This document shows, piece by piece, positions 39,831 to 50,616 of a stretch of 64,000 bases of DNA. Source of the DNA: Brenneria rubrifaciens (GTDB taxonomy: Bacteria; Pseudomonadota; Gammaproteobacteria; Enterobacterales; Enterobacteriaceae). The stretch spans positions 248,001-312,000 of the forward strand of contig NZ_CP034035.1 of the NCBI RefSeq assembly GCF_005484945.1. Direction: 5' to 3'. Under the pieces are notes generated by a model that searched no databases, had not been told where the DNA came from, and worked only from the letters and a program-made list of their open reading frames with translations. The translations under genes were made by a program, and so were the position numbers. Every line of letters begins with the position of its first letter. The first letter of the stretch is position 1.

Positions 39831-40853
39831 GTGAACATGGCTGTCAGTAACATTACTCAACAAGTGGCATCAGCCTGGCAAAAAAAACGTGGGGCGTTCA
39901 GCGCATTTTCCCGTGGCGTACTGGCTATTCTGCTGTTTAGCGCAGGGCTGAGCGGAAATGCGCTCGCGGCCCCTGCGACAGCGCCTATTTCCGGCGATAA
40001 TTCGGACTCGGCCGTCACTCAGTCCGCCCCTGCTGCCGTGGCGCCGGATACGCTGACGCCGGAGGCATTAGCTTCGACTCCGGCTTCATCGCTCTCGCTT
40101 CCTGCGAGCGCCGCGCCGGGGACGAGCAATCTGATGAGAACGGATCTGTCTGTCTGGGGCATGTATCAACACGCGGATGTCGTTGTGAAAACAGTGATGA
40201 TCGGCCTTCTGTTGGCGTCCGTCATCACCTGGGCGATTTTCTTCAGTAAAAGCGTTGAACTGATGGGAGCAAAGCGCCGCCTGCGTGGTGAGTATCAGGC
40301 GCTGGAACAGGCCAGAACGCTGGATGATGCGGCAGAAACCGCTGAAGCTTTCAAAGCGGGCAGTGTGGCGCGGCAACTGCTGGTTGATGCGCAGAATGAA
40401 CAGGAATTATCCGCCCGTTCTGACGACAACAACGGCATCAAAGAGCGTACCGCTTTTCGTCTGGAACGTCGCGTTGCGGCGGCAGGGCGTCATATGGGGC
40501 GTGGCAACGGTTATCTGGCGACGGTGGGCGCGGTCGCTCCCTTTGTCGGGCTATTTGGTACGGTGTGGGGCATTATGAACAGCTTCATTGGTATCGCGCA
40601 AACGCAGACCACCAATCTGGCTGTTGTCGCGCCGGGGATCGCCGAAGCGTTGCTGGCCACGGCAATCGGTTTGATTGCGGCCATCCCTGCGGTGGTGATT
40701 TATAACGTTTTCGCCCGCTGGATTGCCGGCTATAAAGCGTTGCTGGGCGATGTTGCCGCACAGGTGCTGTTGCTGTTGAGCCGCGATCTGGACGTTGCCG
40801 CCAGCAATGATAATCGCGTGTCGTCATCGGCGCATAAACTGCGAGTGGGATAA
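39831..40853 (+). CDS. exbB: TonB-system energiser ExbB, long form
   Basis: Inner-membrane proton-channel subunit that with ExbD powers TonB. The product is 340 aa, much longer than Escherichia ExbB (244), because of an N-terminal extension. This has a cleavable-looking signal segment (about residues 20-47, ending ALAAPA) and an Ala/Pro/Ser-rich periplasmic stretch (about 48-100). The canonical part follows with three membrane helices, including NGYLATVGAVAPFVGLFGTV. The start is GTG 39831, with GGAGG 6 nt upstream; ATG 39837 is less well spaced. Long ExbB forms are known in several genera (for example Serratia and Pseudomonas). exbD follows after 5 nt. Confidence 0.93.
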   Translation: MNMAVSNITQQVASAWQKKRGAFSAFSRGVLAILLFSAGLSGNALAAPATAPISGDNSDSAVTQSAPAAVAPDTLTPEALASTPASSLSLPASAAPGTSNLMRTDLSVWGMYQHADVVVKTVMIGLLLASVITWAIFFSKSVELMGAKRRLRGEYQALEQARTLDDAAETAEAFKAGSVARQLLVDAQNEQELSARSDDNNGIKERTAFRLERRVAAAGRHMGRGNGYLATVGAVAPFVGLFGTVWGIMNSFIGIAQTQTTNLAVVAPGIAEALLATAIGLIAAIPAVVIYNVFARWIAGYKALLGDVAAQVLLLLSRDLDVAASNDNRVSSSAHKLRVG

Positions 40854-40858
40854 GTGTC

Positions 40859-41281
40859 ATGGCGATGCATTTGAACGATGATGTGAGTGACAATGGCGAG
40901 ATGCATGACATCAACGTGACGCCGTTTATTGATGTCATGCTGGTTCTGCTAATCATCTTTATGGTGGCGGCGCCGTTGGCGACGGTAGACATTCGCGTTG
41001 ACCTGCCTGCATCTTCCGCCGCCCCTCAGCCGCGCCCGGAAAAGCCGGTTTACCTGACCGTGAAAGCCGATAGGCAATTATATGTCGGCGATGACGTGGT
41101 GAGTGAGCAGTCGCTGGCTCAGGTACTGGATGCCGCTACCAATGCGAATAAAGAAACCACCATCTTTTTTCAGGCAGATAAAAGCGTGGATTATGAAACC
41201 ATGATGAATGTCATGGATGCGCTGCGCAAAGCCGGTTATCTCAAGATTGGATTGGTTGGGGCGGAATCCGCCGCCAAATAA
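40859..41281 (+). CDS. exbD: TonB-system energiser ExbD
   Basis: Inner-membrane protein with one N-terminal helix and a periplasmic domain. The membrane segment has the proton-path Asp in NVTPFIDVMLVLLIIF (Asp25 type). The periplasmic part KETTIFFQADKSVDYETMM matches the family. The length of 140 aa is the same as Escherichia's 141 within one residue. It starts 5 nt after exbB and should be translated with it. Confidence 0.95.
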   Translation: MAMHLNDDVSDNGEMHDINVTPFIDVMLVLLIIFMVAAPLATVDIRVDLPASSAAPQPRPEKPVYLTVKADRQLYVGDDVVSEQSLAQVLDAATNANKETTIFFQADKSVDYETMMNVMDALRKAGYLKIGLVGAESAAK

Positions 41282-41316
41282 TCCAATATGGAGAAGTCAA
41301 TCATTCGCGGTGGCGT

Positions 41317-41338
41317 CTGATTCACCGACGTGAATCAG
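41317..41338. terminator. Hairpin between convergent exbD and scrR
   Basis: Nine-bp perfect stem CTGATTCAC / GTGAATCAG with a CGAC loop. It overlaps the last codons of scrR. No T-run. Confidence 0.5.
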
Positions 41339-42386
41339 GGTGCCGCCAGTGTATCCGGGTCGGTATATAGCGTTTGTCCTCGTCCAGCGGTTGTTGGTCG
41401 ATCAAACGCGTGATCATCTCAAAGCTGTTTCTTGCCAGCGTTTCACAATCCTGTGCGATGGTATCGATCTTCAGCGGTAAACAATCGAACAGATAGTGGT
41501 CGTCAAAGCTGCACAGGCGGATGTCACTTTCCATCAGGTTATGCTGATTCAGGTAGCGCAACACCCCTTCCAGCAAGCCACAGGCGGCGACAAACAGCGC
41601 TTTAGGCGGGCGGCCTAGCGTCGCGCATAGCTGCGCGAACATTTCATAGCCTGAACTGGGATGATAGCTGCCATGAATAATCCACTCTGGCCGGCACGCC
41701 AGACCTGCTCGCTGTAATCCTAATTGAAACCCTGCCAAACGGTCACGAGTAGGAGAAATGCGCGATTGACCGCCAATGAAATAGAACTCATCCTGGCCCT
41801 GGCGGGCGATGCGCTCCACCAGTTCCGCCGTTGATTCCACGGCTTCGGAGATGACCAGCGGCAATGCGGAATCGCCTATCATCCGGTCAAACTGAACAAC
41901 CGGCAACTGCTGATTGATCTTCTGGTATTCGCTATCGTTGAGTAGGCTGGAAGCCACGATCAGTCCATCCACCTGACGCTGTATCAGACTGTTGACGGCC
42001 ATGATTTCCTGACTGGCATTTTCATCCGTACAGGCGATCAGCAGTTGTAATCCCGCTTCGCGGCATAAACATTCCAGCTCACGCGAGATGACGGCGAAGC
42101 CATAGTTGGTCATTTCCGGCACCACCAACCCTAACGTATTACTTCGGGAAGAACGCAGCGAACGGGCATGAATGCTGGGTTGATAGCGCTGTTCGCGGGC
42201 AATGGCCAGAATACGATCGCGGGTTTCATCAGAAACGCGGAACTCTTTGCTGCGGCCATTGAGTACCAAACTCGCGGTGGATTTTGATACGCCGGCCAAT
42301 TTTGCGATATCGCTGATTGTTACGCGTTTAGTCTGTTTCACCGGGGCGTCTACTGTGAGAAAAAGGGGTGTTATTTTATCATGCAT
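41322..42386 (-). CDS. scrR: Sucrose operon repressor ScrR (LacI family)
   Basis: LacI/GalR-family repressor of the scr genes; family members respond to fructose or fructose-1-phosphate. The N-terminal HTH is [22 protein letters not shown], with the hinge before [12 protein letters not shown], then the periplasmic-binding-like core. Blocks such as [15 protein letters not shown] and [19 protein letters not shown] sequence match Klebsiella ScrR along its length. From ATG 42386 it has 354 aa and overlaps the scrB 3' end by 16 nt. Klebsiella ScrR starts about 18 residues later, so a GTG at residue 16 is an alternative. Last gene of scrY-scrA-scrB-scrR. Confidence 0.92.
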   Translation of the reverse strand: MHDKITPLFLTVDAPVKQTKRVTISDIAKLAGVSKSTASLVLNGRSKEFRVSDETRDRILAIAREQRYQPSIHARSLRSSRSNTLGLVVPEMTNYGFAVISRELECLCREAGLQLLIACTDENASQEIMAVNSLIQRQVDGLIVASSLLNDSEYQKINQQLPVVQFDRMIGDSALPLVISEAVESTAELVERIARQGQDEFYFIGGQSRISPTRDRLAGFQLGLQRAGLACRPEWIIHGSYHPSSGYEMFAQLCATLGRPPKALFVAACGLLEGVLRYLNQHNLMESDIRLCSFDDHYLFDCLPLKIDTIAQDCETLARNSFEMITRLIDQQPLDEDKRYIPTRIHWRHPDSRR

Positions 42387-43780
42387 GACGCCAACAGCCA
42401 GTGTTGCAGCGTCAGTCGTCCCGGTCCGCGGAAGGAAAGCGTCGCATCGTGCTCCGGGAAATAGCGGGTAGACATCACCGCGGCGCCTTCATTGATGAAA
42501 ATTTCGATACTGGAACGATCGCACAGGATCTGCAACTGATTAAGTTCCCCACACCAGTAGCGGTGTTCGGGTTCGCCCGTGCGCAGGTTACGACGGCTTA
42601 ATTTCAGGCATTCGCCATCCCAGCAAAGCACCAGCAGAGAAGAGAAATCCAACTGGAATTCGCCCTGCGACGTCAGCAAGATTTCCGCGCTGTGAATGGG
42701 AAGAGACGGCGAGTAGTCGGCAGTACCCTGCCAGGCATAATGCTGTGTACGCAACTGTTGTAGTTCACGGGCTGGCTGTTGATAAAGCCTATCGCCACGC
42801 AGCGTCAGCTCTCTCGGACAGGTCATGGTGTGGAGCCAGCCATGTGCTATCGTTGGGTAAAAAAACTCGTTTTCGTCGGGAATCGCCATCCAGGCAAACA
42901 TCAGACGCCGACCATCCTCACTCTCTGTGGTTTGCGGCGCGTAGAATTCAAAACCAAGATCCAGTTCGTGGAACGCCTGATGCTGGTAATGGCCGCGCTG
43001 GTAATCCAGAGAACCAACGAAGTAGCCTGCCTGAAAGGTATTCAGGCAACGGTCTCCTTTCGGCGGAAGACCTTGCGGGCAGCAAATGAGGATTTCTCGT
43101 CCGCTGAGAGGGAATAAGTCCGGGCATTCCCACATGTAGCCGAAATCACCGAGTCCGCCGAGCCGGGAACCTGCGATTTCGGCCATTTTCTCCCAATTGA
43201 ACAAATCGTCGGAACGATACAACAGCACTTTTCCCTGTAGCGCGTTATCCTGCGCGCCCAGCACCATGTACCAACTGCCGTCATGTTTCCAGACTTTCGG
43301 ATCGCGGACATGGCCGGTATACCCTTCGGGCAGCGTCAGTACCGGCCCCAGTTTGTCGTATTCGCCGTTGCCGTTCTCACGGGCGACACACTGGAAAGCG
43401 GTACGCGAACCATCCTTATATTTGACGTTGCCGGTATAAATCAGCGTGATAGCCCCGTTATCCACTACGGCGGAGCCTGAATAGCAACCGTGAGTTTCGT
43501 AGCTTTCACTGGGAATCAGCGCGACAGGTTCATGCTCCCAGTGAACCAGATCGGCGGAACTCCAGTGCCCCCAAAATTTTGCTCCGTGGGCGCAGGCTAA
43601 AGGATTCCACTGATAAAACAGATGGTAACGCCCATTGTGATGAATAAATCCATTCGGGTCGTTGAGCAACCCCACGTTCGGCGACAGATGCCAGGCCGGG
43701 CGGTAAGGATCATTATGAGCCAGGCTATAACCCGACATCAGGGCATGCGCCATGCGCTTCAATAAGTGGATTTCCTTCAT
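42371..43780 (-). CDS. scrB: Sucrose-6-phosphate hydrolase ScrB
   Basis: GH32 invertase acting in the cytosol on sucrose-6-phosphate from ScrA, giving glucose-6-phosphate and fructose. The GH32 residues are visible: nucleophile Asp41 (LLNDPNGF), transition-state Asp160 (RDPKVW) and acid/base Glu218 (ECPDLF). A small C-terminal beta-sandwich includes [12 protein letters not shown]. The length of 469 aa is typical. The ATG overlaps the scrA stop by one base (TAATG). Confidence 0.96.
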   Translation of the reverse strand: MKEIHLLKRMAHALMSGYSLAHNDPYRPAWHLSPNVGLLNDPNGFIHHNGRYHLFYQWNPLACAHGAKFWGHWSSADLVHWEHEPVALIPSESYETHGCYSGSAVVDNGAITLIYTGNVKYKDGSRTAFQCVARENGNGEYDKLGPVLTLPEGYTGHVRDPKVWKHDGSWYMVLGAQDNALQGKVLLYRSDDLFNWEKMAEIAGSRLGGLGDFGYMWECPDLFPLSGREILICCPQGLPPKGDRCLNTFQAGYFVGSLDYQRGHYQHQAFHELDLGFEFYAPQTTESEDGRRLMFAWMAIPDENEFFYPTIAHGWLHTMTCPRELTLRGDRLYQQPARELQQLRTQHYAWQGTADYSPSLPIHSAEILLTSQGEFQLDFSSLLVLCWDGECLKLSRRNLRTGEPEHRYWCGELNQLQILCDRSSIEIFINEGAAVMSTRYFPEHDATLSFRGPGRLTLQHWLLASCMIK

Positions 43781-45150
43781 TATTCGCTACCCGTTTTATA
43801 TTTCAGTAACATAGCGATGGTAAACGCCGTACTGAAGGCGATCAGCATACCAATCAGCAAGCTCAGCATTGAGCCTGACTGTGCGATAGCCAGTCCGGGG
43901 ATACCAGTCAGACCAACCGCTGTCATGCCGACATGATTAAGCACGACCCAAGCGCCACCCAGCGCACCGCCAGCCAATCCCGCCAGAAACGGTTTAACGA
44001 ATCTTAGGTTGATACCAAATATAGCCGCTTCGGTAATGCCGAGCAGGGCAGAAAATGCGGATGGGAGAGCAATCGCTTTGATCTTCACGTCCCTGGTTTT
44101 GAAATACACGGCTAGACACGCGGCGCCTTGCGCCACGTTCGCCATGGACCAAATCGGCAGCAGAAAGTTTACGCCGATCTTCGGATTTCCCAGCAGGCCG
44201 GCTTCAATCGCGTGGAAACTGTGGTGAACGCCGGTAATGACGATGACGGAATAGAGGCCGCCAAACAGCAACCCGGCCAGCCATCCGGCGTGGGTAATCA
44301 ATGAACTCAATACGAAAGAGATGCCGTCGCCCAGCATACGGCCCACCGGACCGATGATCAGTAAAGCGATAAAGCCGGAAATGATCACGGTCAGGAACGG
44401 GGTAATAATGATATCCAGCGTATCGGGCACCACTTTACGCAGGCGTTTCTCCACCGTGCTCATGAACCAGACGGTCAGCAGCACCGGGAATACCGTGCCC
44501 TGATAGCCCACCATGGCGATATCCAGACCGAACAGGTTCATGGTCTGGAAACCGCTGGCAACTCCCCAGGCGTTGGTGAGCGCGGGATGGGTGAGAATAC
44601 CGCCCAGCGTGGCGCCGAGATAAGGGTTTCCGCCAAATTCCCGTGCGGCGGTGAAGCCGATGAGGATGGGCAGGATGATAAAGGCGGCGGAACTGCACAT
44701 GTCGAGCATGATGAAAATCGCGCTGCCGGCATCGGCCCAGCCGTAGGTTTTGATCAACCCGAGCAGCCCCATCAGCAGACCGGACGCCACAATAGCCGGA
44801 ATGATGGGAACAAAGATATTCGACAGCAGACGTGCCAGACGTTGCAGCGGATTAAGTTTCTGTGCGGCCAGTGTTGCGGCTTCGGATTTGCTGGATTCAC
44901 TGATACCGGCGACCTTGATGAACTCGGCGTAAACTTTATTTACCAGTCCGGAGCCGAAGATGATCTGAATCTGCCCGGCGTTTTGAAAGCAGCCTTTGAC
45001 GCCCTCGATCCGGTCAATCGCTTTTTTTTCGGCCAGACTATCATCGTTCAATACCAAACGCAGACGAGTGGCGCAGTGGGCGGCGTTGACGATGTTTTCT
45101 TTTCCGCCCAACAAGGGGATAAGCGCTGTCGCTATGGCGTTAATGTCCAT
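43780..45150 (-). CDS. scrA: PTS sucrose-specific IIBC component ScrA
   Basis: Membrane permease that phosphorylates sucrose on uptake. It has an N-terminal IIB domain with phospho-Cys26 (NAAHCATRLRLVL) and then a glucose-superfamily IIC domain of about ten helices, with GVHHSFHAIEAGLLG and GITEAAIFGINLR (substrate site). The length of 456 aa is normal. No IIA is attached; scr systems borrow IIA-Glc (Crr). It lies 81 nt downstream of scrY. Confidence 0.96.
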   Translation of the reverse strand: MDINAIATALIPLLGGKENIVNAAHCATRLRLVLNDDSLAEKKAIDRIEGVKGCFQNAGQIQIIFGSGLVNKVYAEFIKVAGISESSKSEAATLAAQKLNPLQRLARLLSNIFVPIIPAIVASGLLMGLLGLIKTYGWADAGSAIFIMLDMCSSAAFIILPILIGFTAAREFGGNPYLGATLGGILTHPALTNAWGVASGFQTMNLFGLDIAMVGYQGTVFPVLLTVWFMSTVEKRLRKVVPDTLDIIITPFLTVIISGFIALLIIGPVGRMLGDGISFVLSSLITHAGWLAGLLFGGLYSVIVITGVHHSFHAIEAGLLGNPKIGVNFLLPIWSMANVAQGAACLAVYFKTRDVKIKAIALPSAFSALLGITEAAIFGINLRFVKPFLAGLAGGALGGAWVVLNHVGMTAVGLTGIPGLAIAQSGSMLSLLIGMLIAFSTAFTIAMLLKYKTGSE

Positions 45151-45231
45151 TTTATTCCTCTATTATGATTCGGATACACGGTATCCTCAATGCCGGTCAC
45201 CGGAGGTGACGACCGGCGATCGTGCTGACTG

Positions 45232-46821
<1,590 letters not shown>

Positions 46822-46827
46822 TTAATG

Positions 46828-46839
46828 GCTAAACCGATT
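46828..46839. promoter_or_regulatory. Putative ScrR operator upstream of scrY
   Basis: GCTAAACCGATT, an exact 12-base match (reverse-complemented) to the motif upstream of scrK at 47938-47949. The CTAAACCG core has the half-palindrome look of LacI-family operators. A second TTTGCTAAA-type half site lies at 46813-46821. Confidence 0.7.
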
Positions 46840-46862
46840 TTTCAAGGAAAATAAAGGGGGGA

Positions 46863-46896
46863 AACCGGGTTGGCAAGGAATTTTACCAACCCGGTT
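46863..46896 (-). terminator. scrK downstream hairpin
   Basis: Perfect 11-bp stem AACCGGGTTGG / CCAACCCGGTT, 12-nt loop, 59 nt after the scrK stop. No T-run leftward. It separates the scrK transcript from scrY and could allow partial read-through, as described for other scr regulons. Confidence 0.65.
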
Positions 46897-46954
46897 CTGT
46901 AACTGTGATCCTGACGACAAAACAGGCCATTAACCTGTCTCAACAAGAAAAGAG

Positions 46955-47890
46955 TTAGTGTTTGGCGAGCGATATCGACTCAAGCTGTTGGGCATAAGGC
47001 AGCGCGGTCATGGCGCCTTTTGCTGTGGTGGCGAGCGCACCGCACCATTGCGCCTGTTCAAGCACGTTTTCCCACGAGCCTGGTTGCGACAAGTCGTTAT
47101 GTTCGGCGAGTCCATGCAGCAGGCCGGCGACAAAAGCATCGCCTGCTCCCGTGGTGTCGACCGGGGTGACGTAAGGCGCGGCAAAGTGCTGAAGCTGGCG
47201 GCGGTCATGCAGCCACACCCCTTCGCTGCCTAGCGTAACCAGCAACAGTTTGATGGGGAAGCGCTGCATCAACTGTGCGATGCCCTGTTCAAGTTCATCT
47301 GTGGCGCTGAGAAAATTCAGCTCTTCGCGAGACAATTTCACTACATCGGCCAGCGCCAGCGCTTGGGAGAGCGCATCCTGCAAGGCTTGCGGGCTGCTCC
47401 ACAAATCTTCGCGAATGTTGGGATCGAAACTCACCCAGCCCTGTGCGGATTTGATACGTCGCATGGCCTGGAAAGCGGTGTCGCGTGAAGGTTCCTGCGA
47501 TAAAGCGATCGAACACAGATGCAGCCATTCACCGGGGTTGAAAGTGGGTAAATCCTCGGTTTGCAGGAATAAATCGGCGCTGGGACGTACCATGAACGTG
47601 AAAGATCGTTCGCCAAATTGGTCCAGATTGACCACCACGGTCGAGGTGCGGTAACGGCCATCCCGAATCATGTGGCGAATGTCCACGCCCTCCCGGAACA
47701 GCACGTCTTGCAGAAAGTGACCAAATACATCATCACCCACGCGACCAATAAAGGCGCTGCGGCCTCCCAGTCTGGCAATGCCGACGGCGACGTTGGCGGG
47801 GGCGCCGCCAGGACATTTGAGATAACGCTCTGAGTCTTCCGGGATGAGATCGACCACGGCGTCACCCATCACCCAAATTTTATGTGCCAT
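46955..47890 (-). CDS. scrK: Fructokinase ScrK (PfkB family)
   Basis: Phosphorylates the fructose released by ScrB to fructose-6-phosphate in the cytosol. PfkB signatures: GGAPANVAVGIARLGG (28-43) and DTTGAGDAFVAG (245-256, catalytic Asp251). The length of 311 aa is close to plasmid ScrK (307). It is transcribed in the same direction as scrY-A-B-R and lies just upstream, with its own operator-like region. Confidence 0.95.
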   Translation of the reverse strand: MAHKIWVMGDAVVDLIPEDSERYLKCPGGAPANVAVGIARLGGRSAFIGRVGDDVFGHFLQDVLFREGVDIRHMIRDGRYRTSTVVVNLDQFGERSFTFMVRPSADLFLQTEDLPTFNPGEWLHLCSIALSQEPSRDTAFQAMRRIKSAQGWVSFDPNIREDLWSSPQALQDALSQALALADVVKLSREELNFLSATDELEQGIAQLMQRFPIKLLLVTLGSEGVWLHDRRQLQHFAAPYVTPVDTTGAGDAFVAGLLHGLAEHNDLSQPGSWENVLEQAQWCGALATTAKGAMTALPYAQQLESISLAKH

Positions 47891-47923
47891 AAAAGTACTC
47901 TTATCAAGAATGTTGAAACTGTT

Positions 47924-47950
47924 TGCTAAAATAGAAGAATCGGTTTAGCA
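47924..47950 (-). promoter_or_regulatory. Putative ScrR operator region of scrK
   Basis: Half sites TGCTAAA (47924-47930) and TTTAGCA (47944-47950) face each other across 13 nt. Bases 47938-47949 are the reverse complement of the 12-base motif before scrY. Located 35-60 nt upstream of the scrK start. Confidence 0.7.
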
Positions 47951-47953
47951 GTG

Positions 47954-47979
47954 CAATATCATTCATTGGAATGATATTG
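47954..47979. repeat. Perfect 26-bp palindrome upstream of scrK
   Basis: Arms CAATATCATTC and GAATGATATTG (11 bp each) with an ATTG centre. It lies four bases beyond the ScrR-like half site. It could be a second regulator's operator or a hairpin. Bases 47982-47999 hold a further small A-rich hairpin (GCCTTT / AAAGGC). Confidence 0.8.
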
Positions 47980-48155
47980 GGCGCCTTTAAAAAAAAGGCA
48001 CTTTTACCTCATTCAGCAAGCTGAAAAGGTATGCGGTTCCCCCTTCTATCGTCTGTCTCGGCAGGCTAAATAAAACGGCCGCGTGTCCGATACCTTAGGA
48101 ACGTGGGCGGGTTGCGGCTCGCGAACAGGATCGATGACGTATTAAGGAGAAAGAG
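47980..48155. other. Leader region of the bactofilin gene
   Basis: No gene recognised in these 176 bases between the scrK control region and the leader ORF. A strong AAGGAG lies at 48144-48149, serving the short ORF that follows. Confidence 0.4.
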
Positions 48156-48197
48156 ATGAGTCACTCCGCCTTTTTTCGGATTTCCCGCGGTGCGTAA
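48156..48197 (+). CDS. Possible 13-residue leader ORF overlapping the bactofilin start
   Basis: ATG 48156 follows AAGGAG by 6 nt, a better ribosome site than that of the downstream gene. It encodes MSHSAFFRISRGA and stops at TAA 48195-48197, overlapping the GTG start of the bactofilin frame (48190) by 8 nt. The layout suggests translational coupling. An alternative is that a frameshift or sequencing error split a longer N-terminus. Confidence 0.45.
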   Translation: MSHSAFFRISRGA

Positions 48198-48885
48198 TTA
48201 CAATCTGCTTTGGATTCTGTGGGCGATATGGGCCTTCATGGTGATTGCCTGGTTTGTTGATATCCTCAGCGATTCCCCCCTCCAGACCTATAGCCGGGCT
48301 TTGGCAACTGTGCTCGGTACCGGCGCGCTGATGGCGTTTTTTTATAAAGTTAAAAGGAGTCACGTGATGTTTTCATTCAATAGGAACAAAAAATCCTCGG
48401 CAGAACCGCAAGAGCGTAGCGAATTAAACAGCCCGGCTGAGTTGGTTAATTCGGTAAGCCCTGCGCGCGTCAGGAAAGATACCTTTATTTCTCAAGGCAC
48501 GCGTCTGGAAGGCAGCTTGGCGGCAGACGGCAATATTACCGTGGAAGGCGATATCGAAGGTGATGTGCAGTGTAATAACACCATCAAGGTGGAACATACC
48601 GGCAAAGTGACGGGCGAATTGACATCGCAACAGATTATTATCAACGGTCACGTTGAAGGGCGCATATACGCCAGCAGTGTCGCTATACTTGCGCAGGGGA
48701 AAGTGGTGGGGAATATTTTCTCTCATGAATTCTCCATTGAGAAAGGCGGTATATTTACCGGTCAGTCAAATCCGTTGGAGCCGGAGCCGCGTGGTCAGGA
48801 AACACTCGCTTACGCGGAAAAGACGGACGACCTGACTGAAAGCGGGAATATCATGGCGCTGGTGGAGAATGGTCCGTTGGCATAA
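48190..48885 (+). CDS. Membrane-anchored bactofilin (CcmA-like)
   Basis: Polymer-forming bactofilin, 231 aa. It has two N-terminal hydrophobic helices (about residues 6-24 and 36-53), a polar linker, then a right-handed beta-helix domain (about 95-200). The characteristic repeats include GNITVEGDIEGDVQCNN and KVTGELTSQQIIINGHVEG. Proteus CcmA of the same architecture affects cell shape and swarming. The start used is GTG 48190; ATG 48367 would drop both membrane helices. It stands alone, between scrK and the cas3/ygiQ scar. Confidence 0.87.
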   Translation: MRNYNLLWILWAIWAFMVIAWFVDILSDSPLQTYSRALATVLGTGALMAFFYKVKRSHVMFSFNRNKKSSAEPQERSELNSPAELVNSVSPARVRKDTFISQGTRLEGSLAADGNITVEGDIEGDVQCNNTIKVEHTGKVTGELTSQQIIINGHVEGRIYASSVAILAQGKVVGNIFSHEFSIEKGGIFTGQSNPLEPEPRGQETLAYAEKTDDLTESGNIMALVENGPLA

Positions 48886-48923
48886 GTAAAGTTGATGGGG
48901 TAATCGTGTCGGGGTGAAGGCAA

Positions 48924-49082
48924 ATGGCGAATAAAGAAGCGGCCTGCCAGCGTTATTTTCGTTATTGGGGAAAAGCCCGTCAATCGCAGGATTTGCCGGG
49001 CGGCGACGATTATCACCTGTTGCCTTACCATTGTCTTGACGTGGCGGCCTGCGGATATTGCGCATTACGATTACTGGTCTGA
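48924..49082 (+). pseudogene. cas3: 5' stub of type I CRISPR nuclease-helicase gene cas3
   Basis: The first about 42 residues match the Cas3 HD-domain N-terminus: [11 protein letters not shown], then [13 protein letters not shown], as in type I-E Cas3 of Escherichia. GAAGG lies 6 nt before the ATG, so the start looks authentic. Homology stops at codon GCC 49047-49049 and the frame then runs into ygiQ sequence and ends at TGA 49080-49082. The HD catalytic set, helicase and C-terminal domains are all missing. No other cas gene or repeat array was seen. Confidence 0.82.
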
Positions 49083-50053
49083 TACCGTGCGGCGTTCGGT
49101 GCTGGTGGACGCCAAGGCGGATATGCTGATCTACGGAAACGGTGAGCGCCCGTTGGCGGAAGTGGCGCACCGACTGGCGGCGGGTGAAGCGATAGGCGAT
49201 ATTCATGAAGTGCGCAACACCGCCGTGATGCGTAAAGCGGCGTTGGCTGGCACGGGGTTGATGCGACCCGGCTCGATAAGCCCGGTCGCATCGAACCGAG
49301 GGTGAATCCTTATGGCGAAGATTGATCCTGTGCCACAAGGGAGCGCCCCGCCCCGGATGCGGCTCAGCCGATTAGCGTGCGTGCGCCTGACGCTAAGCTG
49401 TGGGGGAAAAACCTATGTGCTTCTGCCCTCCTTCGAGAAAGTGAAAGGCGACAAAGTGATGTACGCCCATGCGTCGCGGATTTTGCACCATGAAACCAAT
49501 CCGGGGTGCGCCAACGCATTATTTCATCGCCGCGCATCCGGGAACCCGGGATGAAGATATGGTTAATCTGGCGCTGTGGCTGAAAGAAAACCGTTTCAGG
49601 TTGGATCAGGTGCAAAACTTTTATCCTTCGCCGTCGGCGAACGCCGCCACCATGTATTACAGCGGCAAAAATCCGCTCGGCAAGGTGAATTACAAGGGCA
49701 AGGATGTCGTTGTCCCGCGGGGAGAGCGTCAGCGCCGCCTGCATAAAGCGCTGCTTCGTTATCACGATCCGGCGAACTGGCCGCTAATCCGCGACGCGCT
49801 GAACGCAATGGGCATGAAACGGCTGACTGGCAACCGGCCTGAATGCCTGATCCCGGCGGAAGCGCCGGGAGAGCGTGCGACGCCGCGCGTTGGAGCAAAG
49901 AGCGCTTCATTCCGCCGCCCTGCGTTGACCCGTTTTACGACGCCGACAGCCGCTCGCAATTCATCAGGCAAACCAGACGCATCAGGTCGTCCGGCTAAAG
50001 CTGAAAATGGCAAAGCGGGTAAAAAGTCTGGCCGCAGAAAGCCTGTTCCCTGA
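49051..50053 (+). pseudogene. ygiQ: Decayed ygiQ (UPF0313 radical-SAM protein)
   Basis: Four pieces of YgiQ in changed frames. From about 49057 comes [16 protein letters not shown] to VRNTAV. A shift near 49260 leads into [17 protein letters not shown] and a stop at 49323-49325. A shift in the G5A5 run near 49400 leads into [16 protein letters not shown] to NPGCAN. Around 49510-49525 a jump leads straight into [20 protein letters not shown] and the basic C-terminus. Against Escherichia YgiQ, about 170 N-terminal residues and some 250 internal ones are gone, including the CxxxCxxC radical-SAM core. Non-functional. Its usual place beside ftsP is empty here. Confidence 0.88.
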
Positions 50054-50109
50054 GGCGAAAAACCGGTCTAATGTCGCTGACCGCTTTTGATTATTGGTGA
50101 TGTTTTTGA

Positions 50110-50577
<468 letters not shown>

Positions 50578-50616
50578 CGTCACGATGTTAAAAGACAGGT
50601 AACCGGAGGAAAAGGT

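Noticed and set aside
48142..48363. Minus-strand frame opposite the bactofilin start
   Set aside because: Antisense to the leader ORF and membrane helices; no ribosome site.
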